DNA of 64,000 nucleotides from Bacteroidales bacterium UBA1410 (lineage in GTDB: Bacteria; Bacteroidota; Bacteroidia; Bacteroidales; Dysgonomonadaceae): NCBI GenBank assembly GCA_002305015.1, contig DBPW01000008.1, positions 46,824 to 110,823 on the forward strand, read 5' to 3'. The number at the start of each line of letters is the position of its first letter. The first letter of the stretch is position 1. Below the pieces are notes generated by a model. The model did not search any database and was not told the DNA's origin. It was given only the letters and a program-made list of their open reading frames with translations. Of this stretch, positions 1-8,878 are shown in pieces. The position numbers and the translations under genes are program-made.

Positions 1-644
1 AAAATATCATCCATAATCTGAAAACAAATACCCAAATACTTGCCAAAAAGGCCAAACATATCGATGGTAATTCGATCAGCTCCTCCGGTAATAGCTCCTA
101 TTTTGGTACAGGCTTCCAATAAAGAAGCAGTCTTATTGTCAATCACACGGAAATATTCAGATTCATCAATCAAAAAATCATTTGCCATAGCGTATTGGTT
201 CAACTCTCCTTCTGCTAATTTTTGACCTAATTCTGCGATGATTTCAACAATTTCAGTATGTTGAGTTTTTATACTTTCACGCAAAGCGGACGATAAAAAG
301 TAATCGCCGACCAACACGGCACGTCGATTATCGAAAACAGCATTTACAGATGGCTGACGACGTCGAATTTTTGATTCATCTACTACATCATCATGAATTA
401 AAGTAGCCATATGCAACAATTCAACCGTGACAGCACCATGATATGTCGCATCTGAAATCTTTCCGCAAGCCTTTGCCGTAAGAAAAACCAGTACAGGGCG
501 AATATGCTTACCCTCCGTTTGAAACATATAATCCACAATCGACGATATACGAGGATTATCATTCCGAATAGAACGTTTTAAATAGATGCTGAATTGAGAT
601 AATTCTTCTCGTAAAAAATCTTTGACTACCTGATTTTGATTCAT
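1..644 (-). CDS. Polyprenyl diphosphate synthase, 3' end missing
   Basis: Trans-isoprenyl diphosphate synthase, which builds the long prenyl chain of menaquinone by successive isopentenyl diphosphate additions. The protein begins MNQNQVVKDFLREEL at 644 and stays open to the left edge, so about 214 residues are visible. The first aspartate-rich motif is present as LIHDDVVDESKIRRR, preceded by GKHIRPVL, the usual family order. The second motif is only just reached: IMDDIF lies at the edge. A Bacteroidetes-type promoter sits 19 bases upstream of the start, and polA is divergent. Octaprenyl or heptaprenyl chain length cannot be told from sequence. Confidence 0.93.
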   Translation of the reverse strand, partial: MNQNQVVKDFLREELSQFSIYLKRSIRNDNPRISSIVDYMFQTEGKHIRPVLVFLTAKACGKISDATYHGAVTVELLHMATLIHDDVVDESKIRRRQPSVNAVFDNRRAVLVGDYFLSSALRESIKTQHTEIVEIIAELGQKLAEGELNQYAMANDFLIDESEYFRVIDNKTASLLEACTKIGAITGGADRITIDMFGLFGKYLGICFQIMDDI

Positions 645-662
645 ACCTTCAGTCTTACAACA

Positions 663-692
663 CAAAAGTAAAAATAATTCCCTTTGAAGCAA
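663..692 (-). promoter_or_regulatory. Bacteroidetes-type promoter of the polyprenyl synthase gene
   Basis: On the minus strand TTG (690-692), a 19-base spacer and TACTTTTG (663-670) match the Bacteroidetes housekeeping pattern (TTTG, N19-20, TAnnTTTG). It predicts a leader of roughly 10-15 bases before the start at 644. Confidence 0.7.
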
Positions 693-735
693 CATTTATT
701 TGTAACTTTACCGTCTATTGAAAACAATTTTTAAT

Positions 736-3555
736 ATGAATAATAACAAGCTATTTCTCCTCGATGCATATGCTCTTATATATCGGGCATACTATGCATT
801 CATCAAAAATCCGCGAATAAATTCCAAAGGGCAAAATACTTCGGCAATATTCGGTTTTGTTAATACCCTGGAAGAAATACTGAGAAAAGAAAATCCAACA
901 CACATTGCGGTTGTTTTTGATTCGCCGGAACCCAGTTTCCGACACACAGAATATGAAAATTATAAAGCCCAACGCGAAGCGACTCCGGAAGATATAAAAG
1001 CATCAATTCCCATAATTAAAGAAATTCTAAAAGCATACAATATTCCGATATTGGAAATTCCGGGATATGAGGCTGACGATGTAATCGGAACCATTGCGAA
1101 AAAAATGGCCGCACAAGGAATAGAGGTATATATGATGACTCCGGATAAAGATTATGCACAAATAGTCGATGATCGGATCTATATATACAAACCCAGATAT
1201 GGCAGCAACGATTTCGATATTCTTGACAAGAAAAAAGTCATGGAAAAATATTCACTCTCCCACCCTATGCAAATGACCGATCTACTCGCATTAATGGGAG
1301 ATGCCTCAGACAATATACCGGGATGTCCGGGGATAGGTCCTAAAACAGCAGAAAAACTGCTGAAAGAATTTAATTCGGTAGAAAATCTTCTTGAAAACAC
1401 CGACAAACTAAAAGGATCGCTAAAAAATAAAATAGAAGAAAATAAAGATCAGATTCTTTTCTCAAAATTTCTTGCTACCATTAAAACCGATGTACCTATT
1501 GAAGTCAAAATCGAAGATTTCGAGCGAAAAGAAATCGATGAAAATGCAATAAAAAAAATTTTTGAAGAATTAGAATTCAGGACATTGTTAACGCGAGTAA
1601 TTAAAAACGAAACGTCAAAAAATGAAACGAAAAAACCTGTTCAAGGCGTACTTTTCGAAGAAGAAGAAGAAGAAGAAGAAGAAGAAGAAGAAGCGACAAA
1701 AAGCGAAAACCATATAACGGAAACATTCACTCCCTCAAATAATGTTTCCGATATTCGTACAACACAACATACGTACCGAATAGTAAAGAGCGAAAAAGAA
1801 ATAACCGAGCTTTGCAACGAAATTTGCGCACAAAAATCGGTTTGTTTCGATACGGAAACAACCGGCATGGACCCGCTCCTAAGCGAATTGGTAGGAATTT
1901 CATTTGCATATAAAGAAGGTGAAGCATTTTATGTAACCATCGATTCCGATCAGAAAAAAGCACAACAACAAGTAGATATTTTCAGACCATTTTTTGAAAA
2001 TGAGGAAATTGAAAAAATTGGACAAAATATAAAATACGATATTCTGGAATTGCGTAATTACAATATCCGGGTAAAAGGACCACTATTTGACACCATGATT
2101 GCCCATTACCTTCTTAATCCCGAAATACCACATGGTATGGATTATATGGCGAAAATTTATATGAATTATAAAACCATCCATATTGATGAACTAATCGGAC
2201 CTAAAGGAAAGAATCAAAAAAATATGCGGGATATCGATCATGAAATCGTCGGCGAATACTCAGCAGAAGATGCCGATATTACACTGAAGCTGAAAAATAT
2301 TCTCGAAAAAGAACTCCGAGAGAACAACCTAGAAAAACTTTTTAATGAAATTGAATCTCCTCTTATTTATGTGCTGGCAGATATGGAGTGGACCGGCGTC
2401 AGACTTGATTTAAAGGCATTGGAACAATTAGCCGAAGAATACAGGAAAGAAATGCAACAAATCGAAAAAGAAATCATCGAGATGGCCGGCATCGAGTTCA
2501 ACGTCAATTCACCAAAGCAAATAGGTGAAGTACTTTTCGATCGAATGAAAATTATCAATAACCCCAAAAAGACAAGAACCGGCCAATACAGCACAAGTGA
2601 AGAAGAATTAGAAAAACTTCGATCGAAACACCCCATTATCGAAAAAATTTTGGAACAACGCAGTCTTAAAAAACTTCTTAGTACATATATCGAAGCTTTT
2701 CCTCAACTGATCAACCCTAAAACAGGAAAAATTCATACTTCGTTTAATCAAACGATAACGGCGACCGGCCGATTAAGTTCAAGTAACCCCAATCTTCAAA
2801 ATATTCCTATTCGCGACGAGCGTGGAAAAGAAATCCGTAAAGTATTTATTCCGGATGAAGGATGCACATTTCTTTCCGCTGATTATTCGCAAATCGAACT
2901 ACGCATTATGGCTCATCTGAGTAAAGACAAAAATATGGTGGAAGCATTCCATAAAGGACAAGACATTCATGCAGCAACAGCATCAAAAATATTTAAAATC
3001 CCTATTGAAAATGTTACCCCCGATATGCGTCGAAAAGCAAAAACAGCCAATTTTGGAATAATTTACGGCATCACCCCATACGGTTTATCCGAACGCTTGG
3101 GAATCTCTCGAAATGAAGCAAAAAAATTAATTGACGAATACTTTGAGACATTCCCTGACGTTAAACGCTACATCGACGAAAGTATTGCCAGAGCAAGAGA
3201 ACAAGGTTATGTTGAAACTATTTTCGGACGAAAACGCTTTTTGCCCGATATCAATTCTCAGAATGCCGTAGTACGTGGATACGCCGAACGAAATGCTATA
3301 AATGCTCCCATACAAGGAAGTGCAGCCGATATCATCAAAGTAGCCATGAACAGAATTCATAAATGTCTTTCTGATGGAGGATACCTGTCTAAAATGATTC
3401 TTCAGGTTCACGATGAGCTGGATTTAAATGTCCCGATGAACGAATTGGAAGAAGTAAAAAAAATAGTCGTTTACGAAATGGAAAACGCCTATCCCCTCAT
3501 CGTTCCTCTTAAAACCGATTGTAACAACGGTGCAAATTGGCTGGAAGCACACTGA
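736..3555 (+). CDS. polA: DNA polymerase I
   Basis: DNA polymerase I, for repair and Okazaki-fragment processing. Three domains are seen: an N-terminal 5' nuclease (LLDAYALIYRAYYAF, then DASDNIPGCPGIGPKTA); a 3'-5' exonuclease with DTETTG (D372, E374), NIKYD and YSAEDAD, so proofreading residues appear intact; and the polymerase with motif A DYSQIELR from D716, motif B RRKAKTANFGIIYG and motif C HDE at 892-894. Start chosen at ATG 736 (MNNNKLFLLDAYAL); a TTG at 718 in frame is less likely. The linker between the nuclease and the exonuclease carries a pure run of 12 glutamates encoded by a GAA repeat. Confidence 0.97.
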   Translation: MNNNKLFLLDAYALIYRAYYAFIKNPRINSKGQNTSAIFGFVNTLEEILRKENPTHIAVVFDSPEPSFRHTEYENYKAQREATPEDIKASIPIIKEILKAYNIPILEIPGYEADDVIGTIAKKMAAQGIEVYMMTPDKDYAQIVDDRIYIYKPRYGSNDFDILDKKKVMEKYSLSHPMQMTDLLALMGDASDNIPGCPGIGPKTAEKLLKEFNSVENLLENTDKLKGSLKNKIEENKDQILFSKFLATIKTDVPIEVKIEDFERKEIDENAIKKIFEELEFRTLLTRVIKNETSKNETKKPVQGVLFEEEEEEEEEEEEATKSENHITETFTPSNNVSDIRTTQHTYRIVKSEKEITELCNEICAQKSVCFDTETTGMDPLLSELVGISFAYKEGEAFYVTIDSDQKKAQQQVDIFRPFFENEEIEKIGQNIKYDILELRNYNIRVKGPLFDTMIAHYLLNPEIPHGMDYMAKIYMNYKTIHIDELIGPKGKNQKNMRDIDHEIVGEYSAEDADITLKLKNILEKELRENNLEKLFNEIESPLIYVLADMEWTGVRLDLKALEQLAEEYRKEMQQIEKEIIEMAGIEFNVNSPKQIGEVLFDRMKIINNPKKTRTGQYSTSEEELEKLRSKHPIIEKILEQRSLKKLLSTYIEAFPQLINPKTGKIHTSFNQTITATGRLSSSNPNLQNIPIRDERGKEIRKVFIPDEGCTFLSADYSQIELRIMAHLSKDKNMVEAFHKGQDIHAATASKIFKIPIENVTPDMRRKAKTANFGIIYGITPYGLSERLGISRNEAKKLIDEYFETFPDVKRYIDESIARAREQGYVETIFGRKRFLPDINSQNAVVRGYAERNAINAPIQGSAADIIKVAMNRIHKCLSDGGYLSKMILQVHDELDLNVPMNELEEVKKIVVYEMENAYPLIVPLKTDCNNGANWLEAH
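1657..1692 (+). repeat. (GAA)12 microsatellite inside polA
   Basis: Twelve perfect tandem GAA triplets in frame with polA, encoding Glu12 in the linker before the 3'-5' exonuclease domain. Length changes by slippage would keep the frame. Confidence 0.98.
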
Positions 3556-3625
3556 TATTAACGCTGAAAATTAAAAAATGTCCGCAGGCAAAAAAGTGGT
3601 TTCATGAAAACAGATAAAATCATCT

Positions 3626-4078
3626 ATGATCGACTTCTTATTAAATTGGGGATATATCGGATTGTTTATCGCTTCTTTTTTGGCAGCCACAGTATTGCCA
3701 TTCAGTTCTGAAGTGGTATTCGCAGGATTGATCGCAGCAGGATTGGATATATGGACATGCATTTTTATAGCAACCCTGGGCAATACGCTTGGAGGCCTGA
3801 CAGCTTATTGGGTAGGATCGCTGGGAAAAACGGAATGGATCGAAAAATATTTCGGTATAAAAAAAGAAAAAATCGACAAAACGCAACTATGGCTTCAAGA
3901 CAAGGGAGCCATAATGGGGTTTTTTGCTTTTGTTCCAGCCGTAGGGGATGCCATAATTGTTGCATTAGGCTTCATGAGAGCTAATTTATGGAAAGTAGCT
4001 CTTTCAATGACTATGGGCAAATTTTTACGATATATCGTAGTCGGATTCGGAACAGAACAACTATTTTCGTGGTTTTAA
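3626..4078 (+). CDS. YqaA/DedA-like inner-membrane protein (VTT domain)
   Basis: Small polytopic membrane protein of the YqaA group within the SNARE-associated/VTT (DedA) superfamily. Homologues are thought to act in lipid or membrane homeostasis, but this branch has no firm function. At 150 residues it has hydrophobic segments at about 5-45, 48-68 and 98-145. It also has the family's PFSSEVV after the first helix, GNTLGG in the middle, and a glycine/proline-rich FFAFVPAVGDA re-entrant stretch. It lies 70 bases after polA on the same strand and 12 bases before the radical SAM gene. Confidence 0.8.
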   Translation: MIDFLLNWGYIGLFIASFLAATVLPFSSEVVFAGLIAAGLDIWTCIFIATLGNTLGGLTAYWVGSLGKTEWIEKYFGIKKEKIDKTQLWLQDKGAIMGFFAFVPAVGDAIIVALGFMRANLWKVALSMTMGKFLRYIVVGFGTEQLFSWF

Positions 4079-4090
4079 AAAATAATATGT

Positions 4091-4870
4091 ATGTCAACGA
4101 TTTTATTTCATGAAATTGTATATGGTCCCGTTCACAGCAGAAGATTGGGAATTTCGTTAGGAATAAACCTTTTGCCGTATGACGGTAAATTATGCTCATT
4201 CGATTGTATTTATTGCGAATGCGGATTCAATAAAGATTTCCGCACCCATACGCGTCTACCCGAAAGAGAAAATGTAAAAGCAGCATTAGAAAATAAATTG
4301 CAATCATTGCGGGAAGAAAACGTAAAACTCGACGTTATTACATTTGCAGGGAATGGAGAACCCACCTTGCATCCGGAATTCGCCGAAATAATAGAAGATA
4401 CCCTGTTTTTGCGCAACCTCTACTACCCTACCGTAAAAATCAGTGTTTTATCAAATGGCATGCATCTCACTAAAAGAAAAGTGTTTGAGGCACTAAATAA
4501 GGTTGATGAACCCATACTGAAACTTGACTCTGCTTTTGATGAAACCGTCAGACTTATCGATAGACCAAATTCTCCTCAATATAGGGTTTCAAAGCAAGTA
4601 GAATTATATAAAAAGTTTAATGGAAACTTTATTCTGCAAACCATGTTTCTTCGAGGCGAATTTGAGGGTAACAAGATTGATAATACCACAGAAAAAGAGG
4701 TTTCGGCATGGTTAGAGCTCGTTAGAGAGATGAACCCACGCGAGGTAATGATTTATACCATTGATCGGCAAACACCGACGAAACAGCTTAAAAAAGTGCC
4801 TCTTGAAGACCTAAAGAAAATCGCAGAAAGAGTAAAACAACTTGGAATAAAAACAAATGTTGCAGGATAA
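4091..4870 (+). CDS. Radical SAM protein, COG0731-type
   Basis: Radical SAM enzyme of 259 residues. The cluster-binding motif CSFDCIYC (C35, C39, C42) is near the N terminus, followed by FAGNGEPTLHPEF, which corresponds to the SAM-contacting GGE-type motif. The N-terminal IVYGPVHSRRLG is characteristic of the family annotated as wyosine [tRNA(Phe)-imidazoG37] synthetase-like (COG0731). Bacteria do not make wyosine, so the real substrate is unknown. There are only three bases between its stop and the stop of the convergent ychF, leaving no room for a separate terminator. Confidence 0.85.
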   Translation: MSTILFHEIVYGPVHSRRLGISLGINLLPYDGKLCSFDCIYCECGFNKDFRTHTRLPERENVKAALENKLQSLREENVKLDVITFAGNGEPTLHPEFAEIIEDTLFLRNLYYPTVKISVLSNGMHLTKRKVFEALNKVDEPILKLDSAFDETVRLIDRPNSPQYRVSKQVELYKKFNGNFILQTMFLRGEFEGNKIDNTTEKEVSAWLELVREMNPREVMIYTIDRQTPTKQLKKVPLEDLKKIAERVKQLGIKTNVAG

Positions 4871-4873
4871 TGA

Positions 4874-5977
4874 TTATACATTAAACCGAAAATGCATAAC
4901 ATCGCCATCTTCAACCACATAATCCTTTCCCTCTATATACATTTTTCCTGCTTCTTTCACAGCGGCCTCTGATTTATAAGCAATATAGTCGTCATATTTT
5001 ATTACCTCTGCTCGTATAAAACCTTTTTCGAAATCGGAATGAATTACCCCGGCACACTGCGGTGCCTTCCATCCTTTATGAAATGTCCATGCACGAACTT
5101 CTTGAGGGCCGGCGGTAAAAAAAGTTTGTAAATTTAAAAGCCTATAAGCCGCTTTAATCAAACGATTTACACCGGATTCTTCCAATCCTAATTCCGATAA
5201 AAAAAGCTGTCGGTCTTCATACGTATCCAATTCGGCTATCTCCGACTCTATCTTGGCAGCTACTACCAAAACCTCTGCATTTTCACTCTCCACGGCTTTC
5301 TTAAAAGCATCTACATATGCATTGCCGGTAATAGCTGCAGACTCATCCACATTACACACATAAAGCACCGGCTTTGCCGTAAGTAAAAATAAATCGTGAG
5401 CAATCTTTTCTTCGTCTTTCGTTTCGAAATTTACTGTACGAGCCGGTTCTCCTCGTAACAATGCTTCTTTAATTTTATGATATACCTCAAAAGCAACTTT
5501 AGCATCTTTGTCTCTACCTGTTTTGGCCTGTTTTTCAACTTTATTTATTCTCGATTCAATTGTTTCAAGGTCTTTCAACAGCAATTCCGTATCGATAATT
5601 TCTTTATCACGAACAGGATCCACCACGCCATCCACATGGCTGACATTTTCATCATCAAAACATCGCAATACATGAATAATAGCATCTGTTTCGCGAATAT
5701 GCGAAAGAAATTTATTTCCAAGACCTTCACCTTTGCTCGCACCTTTTACTAATCCGGCAATATCGACAATCTCAATAGTTGTCGGGACTATTTTTTGCGG
5801 ATGAACAAGTTCTGCCAATTTATTCAATCGCTCATCGGGAACGGTGATCACCCCCACATTAGGTTCAATAGTACAAAACGGAAAATTGGCTGCCTGAGCT
5901 TTGGCATTCGACAAACAATTGAAAAGTGTAGATTTTCCAACATTAGGAAGACCTATAATTCCACATTGAAGAGACAT
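4874..5977 (-). CDS. ychF: Ribosome-associated ATPase YchF/Obg family
   Basis: Translation-linked P-loop NTPase of 367 residues. The Walker [10 protein letters not shown] is at the extreme N terminus. [20 protein letters not shown] is the G3 and switch region. The G4 motif is NVDE in place of NKxD, which in this family shifts preference to ATP. A C-terminal TGS domain ([22 protein letters not shown]) ends with the typical [10 protein letters not shown]. It is downstream of nadA on the same strand (80 bases) and convergent with the radical SAM gene. Confidence 0.96.
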   Translation of the reverse strand: MSLQCGIIGLPNVGKSTLFNCLSNAKAQAANFPFCTIEPNVGVITVPDERLNKLAELVHPQKIVPTTIEIVDIAGLVKGASKGEGLGNKFLSHIRETDAIIHVLRCFDDENVSHVDGVVDPVRDKEIIDTELLLKDLETIESRINKVEKQAKTGRDKDAKVAFEVYHKIKEALLRGEPARTVNFETKDEEKIAHDLFLLTAKPVLYVCNVDESAAITGNAYVDAFKKAVESENAEVLVVAAKIESEIAELDTYEDRQLFLSELGLEESGVNRLIKAAYRLLNLQTFFTAGPQEVRAWTFHKGWKAPQCAGVIHSDFEKGFIRAEVIKYDDYIAYKSEAAVKEAGKMYIEGKDYVVEDGDVMHFRFNV

Positions 5978-6057
5978 AGGTTGCTTTGTTTTATTTTAAA
6001 CGGTAAAGATAACAAAAATAAGCGTTCGATCTTATTGAACTTTGATAATGAATAAAT

Positions 6058-7002
6058 TTATAATCCGTATTTTGCTGAAATTTCAAGCATTCTCTCGATG
6101 GGTTTCACAGCTCTTAACCGAATTTCCTCATCTACCAAAATTTCCGGCATTTCGTTTTCCAGACAGAAATATAATTTTTCAAGTGTATTTTTTTTCATGT
6201 AGAAACACGTATTACAAGCACATGTAGCGTCTTCCGGAGGAGCAGGTATAAAATCCTTATCGGGATTCTCTTTCTTCATCTGATGCAAAATACCCCATTC
6301 TGTTGCCACAATAAATCGTTTATTATCCGAAGTCTTCGCGAATTTCAGCATAGAGGATGTAGAACCAATATGATCGGCTATTTGTCGTATATAAGCCGGA
6401 CATTCAGGATGAGCAAGCAATAGAGCATCGGGATATTGTTTCTTCAATTCGATGATCCGTTCGATCGAAAATTGCTGGTGAACATGACAAGCTCCATTCC
6501 ACAACACCATTTTCCTACCGGTTAATTTATTGATATAATCACCCAAATTGCGATCCGGAGCAAAAATAATTTTTTCGTTTTGTGGTAACGATTGAACGAT
6601 TTGTACAGCATTCGAAGAAGTAACCACAATATCGGTCAAAGCTTTTACAGCTGCCGAGGTATTTACATATGAAATAACAATATGATCGGGGTATTTATTG
6701 ATAAATTGTTGAAATTCTTCCGCAGGACAACTATCGGCCAACGAACATCCGGCTTCTGTATCAGGAATGAAAACACGTTTATCCGGACAAAGAATCTTTG
6801 CCGTTTCGCCCATAAAATGAACACCACATAATACAATGACATCGGCGGTAGTTTTTGCTGCCCATTGTGCTAAAGCGAGGCTGTCGCCCACAAAATCAGC
6901 AATATCCTGAATATCGGAAGTTTGGTAAAAATGCGACAAAATAACGGCATTTTTTTCTTTCCTGAGCCTATTTATATTTTCAATAATTTTTTCTTTTTCC
7001 AT
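6058..7002 (-). CDS. nadA: Quinolinate synthase A
   Basis: Makes quinolinate from iminoaspartate and dihydroxyacetone phosphate in de novo NAD synthesis, using a [4Fe-4S] cluster. The 314 residues contain the conserved FVGDSLALAQ, LCGVHFMGETAKIL, DTEAGCSLADSC, HPECP and ATEWGI blocks, and a C-terminal CACNTCFYMKKNTLEKL supplying further cysteines. nadB and nadC are not in the window. The start is preceded, five bases away, by a (TAA)7 run on the coding strand. A candidate -7 box lies about 220 bases upstream, giving a long leader. Confidence 0.96.
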   Translation of the reverse strand: MEKEKIIENINRLRKEKNAVILSHFYQTSDIQDIADFVGDSLALAQWAAKTTADVIVLCGVHFMGETAKILCPDKRVFIPDTEAGCSLADSCPAEEFQQFINKYPDHIVISYVNTSAAVKALTDIVVTSSNAVQIVQSLPQNEKIIFAPDRNLGDYINKLTGRKMVLWNGACHVHQQFSIERIIELKKQYPDALLLAHPECPAYIRQIADHIGSTSSMLKFAKTSDNKRFIVATEWGILHQMKKENPDKDFIPAPPEDATCACNTCFYMKKNTLEKLYFCLENEMPEILVDEEIRLRAVKPIERMLEISAKYGL

Positions 7003-7007
7003 TTGGG

Positions 7008-7028
7008 TTATTATTATTATTATTATTA
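7008..7028 (-). repeat. (TAA)7 microsatellite in the nadA leader
   Basis: Seven perfect TTA triplets on the plus strand (TAA on the nadA strand) end five bases before the nadA ATG, where a ribosome would first contact the message. Confidence 0.95.
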
Positions 7029-7222
7029 TAACTTTTTCAAAACAGATACTATAGATAATGATGAATGGGTGTTGATAGTGTTGATTACTTTTCTTCTTTT
7101 TATCGGTAAAAAATATTTCAACAATTTATCTCGACTTATCCCTAATTATGAACAAAATTTTGGAAGTATTTGCTTTGAAAATCTTTAAATTATAAACGTT
7201 ATCAAAAACTGTTGATAATATG

Positions 7223-7230
7223 CAAAGTTA
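7223..7230 (-). promoter_or_regulatory. Candidate -7 box for nadA
   Basis: TAACTTTG on the minus strand fits TAnnTTTG exactly, but no clear -33 TTG lies 19-20 bases upstream. If used, the nadA leader would be about 215 bases. Confidence 0.35.
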
Positions 7231-7415
7231 ATAATTTATTCTCTTTTTATTGAGTTTATCGGTTGAAAACCTCGGTATAGGATGTTGAAGAAAAAGGATA
7301 ATTATTACCTTCAAATTGCGTATTTTTTATAATCACATTTGTTATCGATTTTCAAAAAGAAGTTTTCGAATATTTATCAACGATTCATCGACAAATTATC
7401 AACATGTATTTTTTG

Positions 7416-7423
7416 TACCTTTG
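7416..7423 (+). promoter_or_regulatory. -7 box of the dus promoter
   Basis: TACCTTTG matches the Bacteroidetes -7 box and lies 45 bases before the dus ATG. The -33 region falls over the TTATCAACA motif at 7396, so a protein bound there would interfere with or replace -33 contacts. Confidence 0.55.
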
Positions 7424-7468
7424 AAAACCTATGGTACATTTGTGTGAAGATTTGGATTGAAATAAATA

Positions 7469-8470
7469 ATGAAAATTGGGAATATAGAATTTGAGAGCTA
7501 TCCTGTATTTCTTGCTCCAATGGAAGATGTAACCGATATTGGTTTCAGACTGTTATGTAAGAAATTTGGGGCAGATATGGTTTATACCGAATTTGTCTCG
7601 AGCGACGCCCTGGTGCGTAATGTGGAACGAACGCTTCAAAAAATAAGCATTTGTGAAGAAGAGCGCCCGTTGGCTATCCAGATTTACGGCCGCGATCCCG
7701 ATGCAATGGCTGAAGCTGCTAAAATATGCGAAGAAGCCGATCCCGATATTATCGATATCAATTTCGGGTGCCCTGTAAAAAAAGTAGCCGGTAAAGGAGC
7801 AGGTGCAGGCATGCTTCGATCGCCCGAGTTGATGTTGGAAATCACCCGAAAAGTAGTGAATGCCGTGAAAAAGCCGGTAACCGTAAAAACCCGTTTGGGA
7901 TGGGATGAAGATTCCAAAATTATTGTAACATTGGCTGAACAGCTACAGGATTGCGGAATTGCTGCGTTAACTATTCATGGGCGTACACGCTCGCAAATGT
8001 ATAACGGAGAAGCAGACTGGTCGTTGATTCAGAAAGTAAAATCCAATCCGCGGATGCAAATACCTATTATAGGCAATGGAGATATCGATTCACCTGAAAT
8101 ATGTAAACGACGTTTCGAGGAAACCGGAGTCGATGCCGTTATGATTGGACGTGCAACTTTTGGTCGTCCATGGATATTTCGTGAGGTAAAACATTATTTA
8201 AAAACAGGAGAAAAATTACCGCCCGAAACTTTTCGCTGGTATTTAGATGTACTTAAGCAGCAGATATTGCAAAGTGTGCAACGATTAGATGAGCGTCGTG
8301 GCATTTTACATAGTCGTCGTCATTTAGCAGCTACTCCCCTATTTAAAGGGATTCCGGATTTTAGGCAGACGCGCATTGCCATCCTTCAGGCAAATACGCT
8401 TGAAGAACTTTTTACCCTATTGGATGAAATACCCGAAAAGTTTCATCGAGATGAAACCAATAAGGAATGA
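7469..8470 (+). CDS. dusB: tRNA-dihydrouridine synthase
   Basis: FMN-dependent reductase that converts uridine to dihydrouridine in the tRNA D-loop. Features in order over 333 residues: VFLAPMEDVTDIGFR near the N terminus (FMN binding); DINFGCPVKKVAGKGAGAGM with the catalytic cysteine in FGCP; TVKTRLGW; LTIHGRTRSQMY; and IPIIGNGDI and GVDAVMIGRATFGRPW (FMN phosphate site). The DusB-like assignment rests on general resemblance and the symbol is less sure than the family. It starts its own transcript, and the downstream small gene follows after 23 bases. Confidence 0.92.
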   Translation: MKIGNIEFESYPVFLAPMEDVTDIGFRLLCKKFGADMVYTEFVSSDALVRNVERTLQKISICEEERPLAIQIYGRDPDAMAEAAKICEEADPDIIDINFGCPVKKVAGKGAGAGMLRSPELMLEITRKVVNAVKKPVTVKTRLGWDEDSKIIVTLAEQLQDCGIAALTIHGRTRSQMYNGEADWSLIQKVKSNPRMQIPIIGNGDIDSPEICKRRFEETGVDAVMIGRATFGRPWIFREVKHYLKTGEKLPPETFRWYLDVLKQQILQSVQRLDERRGILHSRRHLAATPLFKGIPDFRQTRIAILQANTLEELFTLLDEIPEKFHRDETNKE

Positions 8471-8493
8471 TAATGGTCTTATAGTAAAGGGGC

Positions 8494-8859
8494 ATGATGA
8501 AGAAGTTTTTATTATTTATTTCAATGATTTTTGTGTTCGGTTCGGTATCGGCCGGGAAACCAACCCTTACACAACAGGTTTTTTCGGAATATGTAGAAAA
8601 TACGGTTAACGAAATGCAACAGATTATCGGGTTTACCGATAGTCAGGCGTCGCAAATAAAAGAGATTGAACTGAAATTTTTGTTGGATGTTCAGAAAGCC
8701 GAAAACTGTTGTTTATGTCATTCGGGAAAACGAATAAAAAAGTTGAAAGAAAACCGAAAAGCCGACTTACAAAAAATTCTTTCTCGTGATCAATATATAC
8801 GATACGATGCTATTTTGGGTGGAAGAATAAAGAAAATACCCGTAAGGGTAGAAAAATAA
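8494..8859 (+). CDS. Small secreted protein of unknown function
   Basis: I do not recognise this 121-residue protein. It has a clear signal peptide (MMKKFLLFISMIFVFGSVSA, cleavage probably before GKP). The mature part is predicted mostly helical: QQVFSEYVENTVNEMQQIIGFTDSQASQIKEIE, then a cysteine cluster ENCCLCHSGKRIKKLKENRK, then a basic tail. The layout (Q-rich helix, then a helix pair with DLQKILSRDQYIRYD) recalls small periplasmic Spy/CpxP-like or DUF4890-like proteins, but that is only a resemblance. It is probably co-transcribed with dus. Confidence 0.75.
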   Translation: MMKKFLLFISMIFVFGSVSAGKPTLTQQVFSEYVENTVNEMQQIIGFTDSQASQIKEIELKFLLDVQKAENCCLCHSGKRIKKLKENRKADLQKILSRDQYIRYDAILGGRIKKIPVRVEK

Positions 8860-8878
8860 AGCGGGTATTAATTTTTTG
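8835..8878 (+). terminator. Intrinsic terminator after the small secreted protein gene
   Basis: AATACCCG (8835-8842) pairs with CGGGTATT (8862-8869), 19-base loop, followed by AATTTTTTG. It overlaps the stop codons of both convergent genes. Confidence 0.55.

Larger units (their letters stand above)
7003..7468. other. AT-rich divergent intergenic region with TTATCAACA-like motifs
   Basis: A 466-base gap between nadA (left) and dus (right), very AT-rich, with no convincing gene. On the plus strand TTATCAACG (7374), a weaker match TCATCGACA (7385) and TTATCAACA (7396) are spaced exactly 11 bases apart, just before the dus -7 box. The reverse form TGTTGATAR/A occurs at 7070, 7079 (adjacent, 9-base step) and 7210. 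These could be binding sites of a regulator serving both genes; the factor is unknown. Confidence 0.45.

Noticed and set aside
718..735. Upstream TTG start for polA
   Set aside because: The ATG at 736 begins at the usual family N terminus and sits at a better distance from the likely promoter.
7003..7468. Replication origin, because of AT-richness and DnaA-box-like 9-mers
   Set aside because: All motifs miss the central CC of the DnaA box, no dnaA/dnaN or other origin-linked gene is near, and no AT-rich 13-mer array was found.
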